Shown one piece after another: positions 46,110-56,800 of a stretch of 64,000 bases of DNA. The DNA is from Stentor coeruleus. Its lineage: Eukaryota; Ciliophora; Heterotrichea; Heterotrichida; Stentoridae. Within the stretch, counting starts at the first letter, position 1, and each line of letters begins with the position of its first letter. The position numbers were made by a program, and so were the translations under genes. The stretch spans positions 1-64,000 of the forward strand of contig MPUH01000001.1 of the NCBI GenBank assembly GCA_001970955.1, written 5' to 3'. The notes under the pieces are model-generated. The model was not told the origin of the DNA. It ran no database searches and was given only the letters and a program-made list of their open reading frames with translations.

Positions 46110-46958
46110 ATGAAGTGCAAAATCAGGCCCTTAACAAGAAATCCTAGTGATAACATCACCCCAAACAAATATTTTACCACAAATTACTACTCTCCAGAAA
46201 AACTCCAAAGAGCATCAAGAGCTATATCAACGGAACAGAAATTTATATCAACAGATGATTTTTTCAGTGCGAAAATACGCAACGAATTAAACATTAGCCC
46301 AGAAGTAGAAAAAAGCTCATACCAAAAGTATTTATGTAAAGGAAAAGCGTCTGAATATTTAACCGACAGAAAAATATTGTCAGATTTCCGTTCAAAAATG
46401 TATCAACGATCATTGTCTGTTGAAAATACTTCGGATGTTGAGGGAGTACTACAAATTTTGCATCAGCAAACTTCACAAATTGTAAATAAGCAGAGAGTCC
46501 AAATAAAATCAAAGCTTAAAACTCGGTTTTATAAGAAAATATTCAAAGCTTTTAATGTATATGCAAAAAAGAAAAACACTCCTCAACAAAGTAATAAAAA
46601 TATAGGACTTTTTTTTAAACCTCCTTTAGAATGTATGAAGAAACACAGAAAATTATCAATTGAGAATTGGGTAACTGATTCTATTACAAGCCTTAAGCAA
46701 AAAGAGCAGGCGAAAGCTGAGATTGAGAACTTTTTGTGTGTTATTAGAGAAGAAATGAACAATCAAGGTAATAAACAGAATGAGTTAGAAGAAAGGAAAA
46801 TTAAAGAAGGAAATCTTGCTTTAAGTACTCAGAAAGGATTAAGAGCCAAAATGGCTGAGCTTGAAAAAGCTAGAGAGTCTATTTCTAAAGCTTTAGCTAA
46901 AAAGCCTTTGAGTCTTAAAGGTATTAAAATATTCAAGAATTTAAAAAGACGTAAATAA
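46110..46958 (+). CDS. Basic coiled-coil protein, 282 aa
   Basis: Intronless. The first 120 residues are Ser/Thr/Tyr-rich and unstructured-looking (TTNYYSPEKLQRASRA). About 185-265 is a charged helix (QKEQAKAEIENFLCVIREEM, MAELEKARESISKAL). The tail is very basic (IKIFKNLKRRK). No recognised family. Confidence 0.77.
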   Translation: MKCKIRPLTRNPSDNITPNKYFTTNYYSPEKLQRASRAISTEQKFISTDDFFSAKIRNELNISPEVEKSSYQKYLCKGKASEYLTDRKILSDFRSKMYQRSLSVENTSDVEGVLQILHQQTSQIVNKQRVQIKSKLKTRFYKKIFKAFNVYAKKKNTPQQSNKNIGLFFKPPLECMKKHRKLSIENWVTDSITSLKQKEQAKAEIENFLCVIREEMNNQGNKQNELEERKIKEGNLALSTQKGLRAKMAELEKARESISKALAKKPLSLKGIKIFKNLKRRK

Positions 46959-47630
46959 TTTTGATGAAAATTATGATTTTGGAAATGTGCTCTGTTTATG
47001 ATATTTGCAACTATTATAAAGTTATAATTTTTTGAAAATCTTTTTTTTAATATAAATTGAATATGCGAGAAGATTTTTTTATGATTTTAGGAATAGATAT
47101 ACTTTTATAATAGATGCCGATTAAAAGTTTATAGATATTTAATGCAAATAAATTTATAGGAAAATATTTGTGTTATTGTGTATGTCAATAAATCTATTAT
47201 GTTTTATTATATATATAAACTTGTTATCAATTAAAGTCTTTACTTTTTTTTGATTATTTAAGCCTGTTATCTATATATTAAAAAAAAATGTATAAACAAA
47301 TGATAATATTAGCTTATTCATTTATTATCTATTCATAATATTCTTATACTCACTCAAAAATCTTAAAATTAAAATACATGATAAAAACTACCCAATAAAT
47401 ACCAAAATTAAGCAACTTCAATCTCAAAAAAAACACCAATTTAGCATCAAAAACCTTAAACATCAACACAAAGCCAACCTTAAAAATATCAAAAAACACA
47501 TTTAAATAAAAAAAAGCCTAATCTCCTATTCCATCCCCATCAAAACCTATTCCAAATCACTCATTACAAAACACATAAATCCAAAAAATCCAACTAATTT
47601 AGCATAAAAATTTCACTTTCCGCTCATCCT
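46959..47630. other. Convergent intergenic region, extreme C/G skew
   Basis: The right half is nearly devoid of G on the + strand; 47401-47580 has 47 C and 4 G. The left half is AT-rich with G exceeding C. No gene recognised. Confidence 0.55.
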
Positions 47631-48251
47631 CTAAGCAAATCTCCAATGTTTCTTTTCCCTATCAATTTTCCCCCCAATCATCCTAACAACTTTCCTCCTA
47701 ACATACCCACTAGTAACAAATCTTTCAATAGGTTTAAGCTTAACTGAATCATTCCTAGGTTCTGGGCTATAATTTTTATATTTCGCTTCTAAACTATCAG
47801 AATCTAATATTGAATTAGAACTACTATCTTTTTCTAAAATCCTATTTTTCAAATAATTATAGCTCGCTCCTGTAAGCATAAACTTATATCGCTCTTCATT
47901 TTGATTTTTAATAGTTTTGTTAAGTATCTTATTAATATACAAAGGGCGAATAAATGGAGGACTTGCTGATAACCCTGAACTTAGATAAGGACTTCGACTA
48001 TAGCTTCTTTCCCTAATTGGATTTTTATCTATTTTTTTTGAGTTTTCAGGTAGCAATAAAGGTTTTTTTGTTTTAATTTTCTCAAATAAGGTTTTAGCTT
48101 CGATATCTGTTATAACTAGGTTTCTTTTAGACCAAGTCCCGTTAGGAGTTTGTTTCCGGCTGATCAGATGGGATTTTATGCGGAAAGTTGGTAAAAAAGC
48201 TCTTTCCTGCCGGTCTGGATTAGTGAGAATGGGCGTAGAATCATGCTTCAT
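47631..48251 (-). CDS. Basic protein, 206 aa, unknown
   Basis: Intronless, Lys/Arg/Ser-rich. It contains RSYSRSPYLSSGLSASPPFI and a basic C-terminus (VRRKVVRMIGGKIDREKKHW). It looks largely disordered with many potential phosphosites. No domain recognised. Confidence 0.72.
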   Translation of the reverse strand: MKHDSTPILTNPDRQERAFLPTFRIKSHLISRKQTPNGTWSKRNLVITDIEAKTLFEKIKTKKPLLLPENSKKIDKNPIRERSYSRSPYLSSGLSASPPFIRPLYINKILNKTIKNQNEERYKFMLTGASYNYLKNRILEKDSSSNSILDSDSLEAKYKNYSPEPRNDSVKLKPIERFVTSGYVRRKVVRMIGGKIDREKKHWRFA

Positions 48252-49046
48252 AGGAGAAGATAATATAAGTTTATAGATAAAAGCACTTTTTTATATAAAA
48301 AATGGATAGCACTAAAAATTTATTCTTCACAGCTTTTTCTCATCACAACTTCTCCTTAATAATATCATACAAAAGGACTCTATTTGAAGGGACAATGTTT
48401 CAATTGTCATACGACAACAAAAGTTTTATTATTGCTAATGCTAAGTGTGATCGAATAAAAAAGTAGTGATTCTTGAGATAATATTAGAAAATATTAAATT
48501 AGCCTGTTTAGTTCAATCATTATATTGAGTTTATATATTTCTAGGCAATTATAAAGGTAGAATCCATATACTTTGACATCTGGTTTTTTAATAGTCCACT
48601 CAGAAAATGTATTAGACTATCCAGCATTCCAATATGCTAAATAAAACCAAATTACTGGAATTATTTTTTTGCTTTGGCTGGTGTAAAACTTTTGGCTTAT
48701 GAGATTCTGGTAATTCACATGACCTATTTAAAAAATAAAGATACAACTCTTGAAGTTTATAATATTATTTTTACCCCAAAACCTAAATATATATTCCTAT
48801 CATTACAATAAAAAAACTTTTTTCCTATCTTTTACTACAACCATTATCATTGTTCTCTTTTTCCAATTATCCCAATAAATTTCCTCCTTCAAGCAACAAA
48901 AATTCTTTCTTTATACATAATCATCTAACATCTTCCAACATAATCATAATTTTCTCTAAGAAATGCCAATATATTTTCTAACCCAACCACTTTCTATATT
49001 TTTATCAAGCAATCCTATATATCTATTCTACTTAATTACTCTATCT
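48252..49046. other. Intergenic region with possible PP2C scrap
   Basis: Contains a 54-codon + frame (separate entry) and, at about 48650-48825, another stop-free run of 57 codons without a start (IKPNYWNYFFALAGVKLLAY). 48770-49040 is C-rich and G-poor. No intact gene. Confidence 0.4.
48302..48466 (+). pseudogene. Possible PP2C-like fragment
   Basis: A 54-residue frame (MDSTKNLFFTAFSHHNFSLI onward) ends in GTMFQLSYDNKSFIIANAKC and DRIKK. The end resembles the PP2C segment 'SGTT.....dnkl.iANvGDSRA', including the spacing between Gly-Thr and Ala-Asn, but the essential Gly-Asp-Ser-Arg is degraded. It lies 600 bp from the intact PP2C gene. It may be a fossil fragment of that family or a chance match. 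Confidence 0.3.
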
Positions 49047-49967
49047 TCAACGTTTAAATTCCACTATGACGATAGTAGTATTATCACACCCAAGCCCACC
49101 ACTTGATGCAATATCAGGGGCAAGACATCTATCAAGAGCTTCTTCTGCTATAGTCTGTAAATTCTTACTTTTAATCCTCTGGGAAACAAAATTCACACAA
49201 TCTTGAGAAGTTAGCATATCCCAAACTCCATCACAAGCAAGAACCATAAAAATATCTTTTTCCCCAAGTTGTTCCCTACGAATATCAGGATAAGCTGTAA
49301 TCATTTGATCTTTTTGTGGTATAGAATTATTTTTCTTATATTCCATATCTCCTATTGAACGACTCAAATTCAAATTTCCCATTACCCTTCCATCTTCAAC
49401 AACACCCCCAGCTCTTCTTATCCTTTCTAGCTCTTCTGGTAAATCAGGTTTATGGTCTTGAGACATTTCTAAGGCTCTACCATCTCTACAAACCACACAT
49501 CTTGAGTCTCCAGCATTTGCCACATATAAAACTCCATTTCTAATAAGTGCTACAACTGATGTACACCCAGCAAATAGTTGTGAACTATCAGCTTCAACTG
49601 GGTAGTTATCAGGTAAATCTTTAGCAATTCTTATAACTTCTTTTATCCCATCTGAAGTCCTCAACAATTCGTCCATGCGTAAAAAAGTATCTTTAAGTGC
49701 TTGTTCTATGTTGCCTTGTTGGTATGATCGGTTTCTTGAGAGTTCTGCACAAAAGTGCCTTGATACGAACTCTGCGACTTCTTTGCCGCCGTGCCCATCA
49801 AATACCCCAAAAACCATAGTGTCAGCATCAAGTGAAAGATTAGTCAACTTTGCATCTTCCATAGTATTTCTCCACCCTTGCATTTCACAAGTCGCGAATC
49901 TGACTTGATTGTTTTCTCCAATTGTTGTTTTTTTGTCACGAATAGGTGAGGATAGATATGGTCCCAT
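49047..49967 (-). CDS. PP2C-family Ser/Thr protein phosphatase
   Basis: 306 residues covering a complete PPM/PP2C catalytic domain. Visible motifs are EMQGWRNTMEDA, VFGVFDGHGGKEVAEF (metal-binding Asp), GCTSVVALIRNGVLYVANAG with DSR, DHKPDLPEELERIRRAGG, GNLNLSRSIGDMEYKK, VLACDGVWDMLTSQDCV and the terminal GCDNTTIVIVEF. All metal ligands appear present. The start MGPYLSSP has Gly2 and Ser6, like PPM1G-type and alveolate PP2Cs that begin MGxYLS; N-myristoylation is possible, although Pro3 is unfavourable. It is intronless, with a TGA stop. Its 5' end lies 86 bp from the 3' end of the next minus-strand gene. Confidence 0.95.
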   Translation of the reverse strand: MGPYLSSPIRDKKTTIGENNQVRFATCEMQGWRNTMEDAKLTNLSLDADTMVFGVFDGHGGKEVAEFVSRHFCAELSRNRSYQQGNIEQALKDTFLRMDELLRTSDGIKEVIRIAKDLPDNYPVEADSSQLFAGCTSVVALIRNGVLYVANAGDSRCVVCRDGRALEMSQDHKPDLPEELERIRRAGGVVEDGRVMGNLNLSRSIGDMEYKKNNSIPQKDQMITAYPDIRREQLGEKDIFMVLACDGVWDMLTSQDCVNFVSQRIKSKNLQTIAEEALDRCLAPDIASSGGLGCDNTTIVIVEFKR

Positions 49968-50053
49968 AAAATATGGTGAAAGGTTTTTAGGAATAAGTCA
50001 AGATTATTATGCAAAATTTTATATGAACTTATAACCATTTAAAATTAGTCTAC

Positions 50054-51094
50054 TCACTGAAGTGTACAAGATTCACCATATTTGTCAGCATACATATCAG
50101 AAATATTGGATTTTATTGAATTCAATTGGATTAAGACCTGTTCAAGTCCTGGGATTATGTCATATATACACTTATCATCTTCTTTTATACTAAAAGTATT
50201 GAGTAATATCATAGACAAACTTACTTCTTCATTTTTAGCAGCTTTTTCGCTTATGGCTTTTAAATGCCTAACTTCTTCTTTGATTTTATTAGATAAAGCT
50301 AAAATAATTTCTAGGGTTTCTTCATCTATATCAGCCCTTTTTAGGTATTTTTGTAAGTCGCTTTCGTTTTTTATTTTGTCTTTTTGCAGGATTTCTATAG
50401 TTAAAGTAAGGTCGAGAATTTTCTCTCTGAAGAGAGTTGATTGAGAATTTAAACGTTGTAAGTTTAGTTCTTCGAGTAAATAAATTTTTGAGGCTAGTTC
50501 TGATTTTTCGCTTTCCCATTTTATGTTGAGTTCACGATTTTGTGTTTTTATGGTTTCTTGAAGGTCTTTGATTTTTAAAGCCTGGTCTTGGATTATTTTT
50601 TCAAGGTCGCGGTTTGTGTTTTCAAGGACAGTTTTGAATGAACTCTCGGTTTCTTTGAGGAGGATTCCCATGAAGTTGAGCTTCTCATCTTTTTTACGCA
50701 GTTTTTTTTGGCCTTCGATGAATTTCATTTCGAGCTCTGCTGCTTGGGCTGAAACCATTTCAAAATCGCTTTTAAGTTTTTGATTTTCAGTCTCAAGTTT
50801 CATAAGATGTTCATGGAATTTTTTTCCTTCTTCTGAAGTTGAATTTGAAAATAAATCACTTGACCTCCTATATGAAGGACTTGAATTATTAGATCGAAAT
50901 GGTATTTTCCCATGATTATCTTGTAAAGTTACTTTGACTGGGGTTATATTTCTAGGAGATAGTGTATAAGCTATTGTAGTATTATAACTGTTTTCAAAAC
51001 TAATAGCTGGACGTTGAGATGCTCTTGGTGTTGAAGGTTTAGGTGGTAAAAGATGCTTATTTAAATACTTTTGTGGGGTATGCATACTTGACAT
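50054..51094 (-). CDS. Coiled-coil protein, 346 aa
   Basis: Intronless. The N-terminal 85 residues are Ser/Pro/Thr-rich. Residues about 90-245 form a near-continuous coiled coil (LMKLETENQKLKSDFEMVSA, ELEMKFIEGQKKLRKKDEKL). A short helical C-terminal region follows. It uses TGA as stop. No family recognised; the architecture suggests a structural component of cytoskeleton or basal body. Confidence 0.83.
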   Translation of the reverse strand: MSSMHTPQKYLNKHLLPPKPSTPRASQRPAISFENSYNTTIAYTLSPRNITPVKVTLQDNHGKIPFRSNNSSPSYRRSSDLFSNSTSEEGKKFHEHLMKLETENQKLKSDFEMVSAQAAELEMKFIEGQKKLRKKDEKLNFMGILLKETESSFKTVLENTNRDLEKIIQDQALKIKDLQETIKTQNRELNIKWESEKSELASKIYLLEELNLQRLNSQSTLFREKILDLTLTIEILQKDKIKNESDLQKYLKRADIDEETLEIILALSNKIKEEVRHLKAISEKAAKNEEVSLSMILLNTFSIKEDDKCIYDIIPGLEQVLIQLNSIKSNISDMYADKYGESCTLQ

Positions 51095-51182
51095 TTATTA
51101 ACGTCCTAATATTAAATTTTCAAACTAATGTAAAAATTGTATAGGCATATTATAGAGAATATAATGCTAAAAAGACAAATGC

Positions 51183-51479
51183 TTAATCATTTATCGTTGT
51201 AAAGCTACTATTAGTCATTGATACAAAACCACTCTCATCTTCATTGCTTTCATTTATTCTTGGAATTTGATTTGAATGATCTCTAGTAAGCTCTGAATCA
51301 ACTAGAGGCTCTTTATTTGATTTAAAACAGCATAAGCAACAACACAAAATATTAGAACTTGTATTGTTTATATTATAATGAAAAAGGCAGGGACAAAGAA
51401 ATGATATGATAATATTAAAACAGCTTTTTCGTTTTGGATTACCTTGCTCGACAATGAGCATTTCAAAATTATCTTCCAT
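51183..51479 (-). CDS. Small Cys-rich protein, 98 aa
   Basis: Contains a hydrophobic Cys cluster (SFLCPCLFHYN, then ILCCCLCCFKSNK). Such runs are common sites of S-palmitoylation. Hydrophilic, acidic, Ser-rich sequence follows (INESNEDESGFVSMTNSS). It is probably a lipid-anchored or membrane-associated small protein. No family recognised. It ends 88 bp from the next minus gene's start and uses a TAA stop. Confidence 0.62.
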   Translation of the reverse strand: MEDNFEMLIVEQGNPKRKSCFNIIISFLCPCLFHYNINNTSSNILCCCLCCFKSNKEPLVDSELTRDHSNQIPRINESNEDESGFVSMTNSSFTTIND

Positions 51480-52282
51480 ATTATATAAACATCAAGTTAA
51501 GGAGAAAAATTTAAATTGGAAGTGAGTTTTATTATGATAGATGATTATATATGATTTTTATAAGGTGATTAGTTATAAGAATTTTATATAAGAAATTGTA
51601 TGTGAGCTTTTACTGGGTTTTAAGATTTGGTTTAGGATTATAAAGAAAGAGTTGATTAATAATTTTTAAAGGATTATTGACTATTATATATTATTAGTCT
51701 TTGCTAACTATCATAAAATTATTACATATTATGCTACGAATATAATCTTCTTTTTCAATTTTTTTATAATATTCACATTAGAATTTTATTCAATAAACAT
51801 TTACACCTTCCTTCTTGCAAATTTTAAACTCAAAAAACTCTGAGAAATTTATAAACCCATTAGATTGAGATACTTCACTTTATGCATAGGTTTATAAAAA
51901 CACTAGTGAAATTTTATATTATATATAAAACTAGGAAACTAATATAAAGACATATAAATTTCTAACTTAAATAAGGATATAATCAATACTAAAATTATAT
52001 CAAAATACAAAAATCATTTATAAAACCCATAATAACAATGTTATATGCATATATTTTCTATAATTCCATTTGAATATCTTAATTTCTATATACAATCACA
52101 AAGATCTTAACAAAAAAATATAAAATCTTATCAATATATTAAATTTCTCAATAGAACCTTATAATATTTTTTTGTTGTATTCTTAAGTTTAATATATCCT
52201 TTTACTTTTAAATATCTACAGCTTATTTTATCATATTTTTTATCTTATGGACAAAGTTTAATCAATGGGTATATAATAAATC
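51480..52282. promoter_or_regulatory. Divergent intergenic region
   Basis: 5' flanks of the Cys-rich gene (minus) and the CDPK gene (plus). G-rich at left and C-rich at right on the + strand. Nothing else recognised. Confidence 0.4.
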
Positions 52283-53722
52283 ATGGGTTGTTGCCAATCA
52301 AAAGTAGAAACCTTGCCTAAAAATAAAGACGCCATGGACAAATCTTTGCTAGTATTCCACTCTAAAGGTATGCCGAGGGATAAATATACTACAATAAAAA
52401 TCCTTGGCAAAGGGGGTTTTGGTACTGTCACTCTAGTTGAAGACAAACGTACAGGTTCCAAAAGAGCCCTCAAAGAACTTCATAAAAGTGGTCTATCCAA
52501 AGATGACGAACAAACCATGCTTAGAGAAGTGACAACTTTAAGCCAAATCGATCATCCAAACATAATGAAAGTCTTTGAACTCATTGAATCAGCAACATCC
52601 TACAATATCATAACCGAACTTATAGAAGGTGGAGAACTCCTAGAAAAAATCACTAAAGAAAAAAAACTAAGCGAAAAGTTAGCTGCAAAATTCATGTACG
52701 AAACAATGAGTGCCGTATTTTATTGCCATTCCAAAGGCATAGTCCATAGAGATCTTAAACCTCAGAATTTACTTTTAACATCAAAAGGTCCAGATGCTTC
52801 AATCAAAGTTATAGACTTTGGCATAGCTGATAAACTAAATTCTAGAGGAAAAATCACTGAAGTTATAGGAACGGTAAAAAATATATAGCCTTTGTTTATG
52901 TCTCCAGAAATGTTTGATGGGAATTATAATGAAAAATGCGATATTTGGAGTTCTGGAGTGATTTTGTTTATGATGATCACAGGAAATGTTCCTTTTAGTG
53001 GGAATGGGATTGCCTTGATTAAAGAAGCGATTAAAGCGGCGAAAATTGATTACACCCGGCCTGTTTGGAACTCAGTTTCTGCTGATGTGCAGGATTTGAT
53101 TAAGAAAATGCTTGAACCGAACCCTTCAAAAAGGTTCAGTGCGGAACAGGTTTTAAAGCATCAATGGTTTGCAGCTTATAGAGCAGGGAATTTAAGTGAT
53201 AATCCAATAAGTGAAGAAGCATTTGCTAATTTAAGCAAATTCCATGCAACAAGTAAACTCCAGAAATCAATTCTTACATTTATTTCAACTAACATTATGG
53301 ATGAAGACTCTAATAAAGAACTTACAAAACTCTTTAAATCGATTGATAAGAATAATGATGGAAGGCTTAGTCATGAAGAAATTATCAATGGATATAAAGA
53401 ATTAGGATTACCATTAAGCCAAGCTGAAGAGATTATTAAAAAAGTTGATTCTGATATGAGTGGGATTATTGAATATAGTGAATTTATAACTGCAACTCAG
53501 GATTGGAAGAATATTTGTGAAAAAGATGTGTTAGAAAAAGCTTTTAAGACTTATGATATTGGAGGAGATGGTAATTTGTCTTTGCAAGAACTTAAAATTC
53601 TTATACCTGGAGTTGAGAATAGTGAATGGGAACAGTTTATAAATGATGCTGATAAGAATAGAGATGGGCTTATTAGTCTAGCGGAATTTAAGGAGTATAT
53701 GCTTACTAAGATAGGAAATTAG
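52283..53722 (+). CDS. Calcium-dependent protein kinase (CDPK), one 15-nt intron
   Basis: Exons 52283-52873 and 52889-53722 join across GTAAAAAATATATAG (phase 0). This rebuilds the activation segment as GTPLFMSPEMF in a 474-residue protein. The kinase domain (about 36-294) has GKGGFG (42-47), Lys64, HRD (155-157) and DFG (178-180). A junction region (about 300-335) leads to four EF-hands with loops at about 350-361, 384-395, 420-431 and 451-462. Most ligands are intact, so Ca2+ activation is expected. The N-terminus MGCCQSK is a strong N-myristoylation and palmitoylation signal, which predicts membrane location. It converges on the cyclase gene across about 106 bp. Confidence 0.95.
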
Positions 53723-53828
53723 GTTAGATAATTAAGTTTGATTGAAAAAGTGTTTTTTTTTTATGATAAAAAGTTGCTTTATATGCAAAACATCCTTTAT
53801 TTAGTGTTTTTATATATTAAAGCTTTTA

Positions 53829-56800
53829 TTAATTTATCTTATCATTTACTTCATATCTATCTAACAAGAATGTGTTGATTTTTTTCTTTGCTGCGTTAAC
53901 AAAAAAATCAACATGTGGAGTAAATACAAATTTCTTATCCTTGCAGGCTTCTATGATGTTTTTAGTAGCTTCACTTACTGCTATCTTTCCAGGAATGCCA
54001 CAGCTTTCAATTTTATTAGCAATCATTACATCACTTCCGTAAATATCGTATCTTACTATATTTGTCCCTGTAATACCAGCAGTAACATCTCCAGTGTGTA
54101 TACCGATTCTCATATTTAGATTGATTTCATTTTCATTGTTCACGTTTTGGATAATTTCTAATGTTTGCTGAGCGAATCCTATAACATTTATGCATTCCTG
54201 TAAAATATCCCTCGCAGCTTGTCCAGTATACCCCATAGCAACATAGCAATCCCCAATTGTATGAACCTTATACACATTATGATTAACACAATTCTTATCA
54301 AACATAGTAAAAAGTTCAGAAAGCATAGTAACAATCTCTTCAGGTGTCCTAGTCGAGCTCCAAGCTGTAAACCCAACAATATCTGCATACAAAATTGTAA
54401 CCTGATTAATCTTATCCGTAATCGCACTTTGTTCCTTTAAATTTTGGACAACATGTGGTGGCATCATTTGTTTAATAAGTTTTTCCGTCTTATCTAATTC
54501 TTTATTAGCTGCAGCTTTAAGCGTTGAATTTATCCTTAAATTTCTTTCACTAGTATAAACCGTAAAGCTCAAAGTTGCAGTAACAATAATAGAAAATATA
54601 CTCAAAAGTATGGCTTTTTCTAAAAAAACTACTAAAATACACACAACCCACAACACAGTAATAACTATAAGACTCCAGAAATTATGCTTGAAAAACAGCT
54701 CAGAGCAATGTGAAAACAAGAAAATATGATTCAAATATGATATAAACTGCAATCTAAGGTCTCTATACTCAACCAACCCTATAAGTATTTCTATAATACT
54801 AAACCCTAAATACACAAATTCTATACTCCAAGCAAACCAAAGCTCTTTAGAATACCATCTAATCCCTATAAGCAAAGATATTTCACATAAAGTCTCTATA
54901 AAAACTTTGCCAATATAATAAATACATTCTAATCTTCCTAAAGCAAAACTTACAACATATATAATAATACTACAAATGTTGCAAGATATAATCATTATCA
55001 TAGCTAAGGTTATAACCGGACGATTGTTTTCTAAGGTTTCTAATCTGAACTTTTTTTCTTTCACTTTTTCCATACAAGATACTGAAAACCATTGCACTTG
55101 GTCTATAAGCTCAGTGTCTTTTCTTTGAAATAATTGTTTAAAATCAGAGATTTCAAGATGAGTCAACAAAGCAGAAAGTCGTCTTTCATGTGTTGTACTT
55201 GCTTCAATTAAAGTATTTCTATGATACAAACTCATTGCTCTTGTTGGGGCAAGAACTGAAGAACCTGTAATTTTATTTGTAAATTGCATACATGGGGATT
55301 CAAAAGATGCATTTTCATTAAGACCAACAGGAAGTCTAACAAGCCAAGTATTCATTGTCCCTTTACCTTTGACTTCAACTTGTCTTTGGGTAAAAACTAA
55401 GCCTCTTTTATCTTCAAGAAGTTCGTATGTAGAATTTGATATTTGTAAAGAATTTGCTGATGGACAAGTTGAAGCCATCCGACTTGCTGTATTTACAGTA
55501 TCACCAACTAAAGAAAATTGAGGCTTATGATAGCCTATAACCCCTGCTGTTACACTACCACTATTTACCCCAATTTTTACACTAAGTGTAACATTTTTTC
55601 GTAGATGAATATTTGTCACTATACGAATTATTGCTAAACCTAACTCAATTGCCCTTCTTGCATGTGTTACTGTACCAAAATATGGGTCCATTTCTTCTTC
55701 ACTATCTTTAAGCCCTGCACATGCCATATATGTTTTTCCAACAGTTTCAATTTTTGTTATCCCAACACTTTGGCATATCTGGTCAAATTTACCAAAAACG
55801 TCATCTAAAAAAGTTGTCAGTTCAACTGGGGTAAATGATGCGACAATTTCTTCAAAGTCCATTATATCGCAAAATAATACACTAACTGTCCCTTGGTCTT
55901 CACTTAAATACCTACACCCATCTTTAACCCTTTTTCTAACAAATGCAGGTAGTAAATATGATAATACGCTTTTAGATTTGTCAACTTCAATTTCAACTTT
56001 TCTAATAAGTATATATTCCTGTCTTTTTGTTTTATCTATACTATACCCAACTGAAGATGTATTAACTAAAAGCCCAAAAAAATATATCATAAATAACAAA
56101 GTCAATTCTTCAGTATAATCCTCTTTAGCATAATACCTAATACAATTAGCTGCTGTTATCATAAAACTACATATCGCCACCAATAAAAAAGCAAACCAGT
56201 CACTGTTAAATGCTATAAAAAACACAAGCAAAAGTACAGAATTCGCTTCTGTCAAAGATATTTCATACAAAACTGAAGCTAAGACAATAAACCCCAGCAA
56301 AAAAACATAAAAACATGTAATAAAACCTCTAAAATTGGTTTTAAAATATGAAACAAATGAATACCCCGACATAAGTACAAGTAAAATCATAAAACAAGGA
56401 AGTATCACAACACTTTTCCCTATATAATTCTGCTTCTCAAGACAAATTATGCATATAACAATAACTCCAGTCATAACACAACTAGCAACCATAAAATTTC
56501 TATAAGTTTTTAAATTTTCTATGATTTTCCCTTGATTAAACTCATTTTCAGGCTGTTTCGATTTGAATTTTAACGTGCTTCTACTAAAATCTAATGAATC
56601 TTTATCTTTTTTCCCATTCCAATCATTTGATTTTATATATACTCTAGACAATTCATCTTTATAGCTAGCAAGACGGGATATAAGCTCAAAAGAAACCTCA
56701 CGAAGATTTAAAGCTTTTATATATTGAAGAAGATCAGGCCAGAAAATAGCTTTTGTTGATTTGGATGCTAATTGCAAGGCAAAGATAAAGGCTGGGACTA

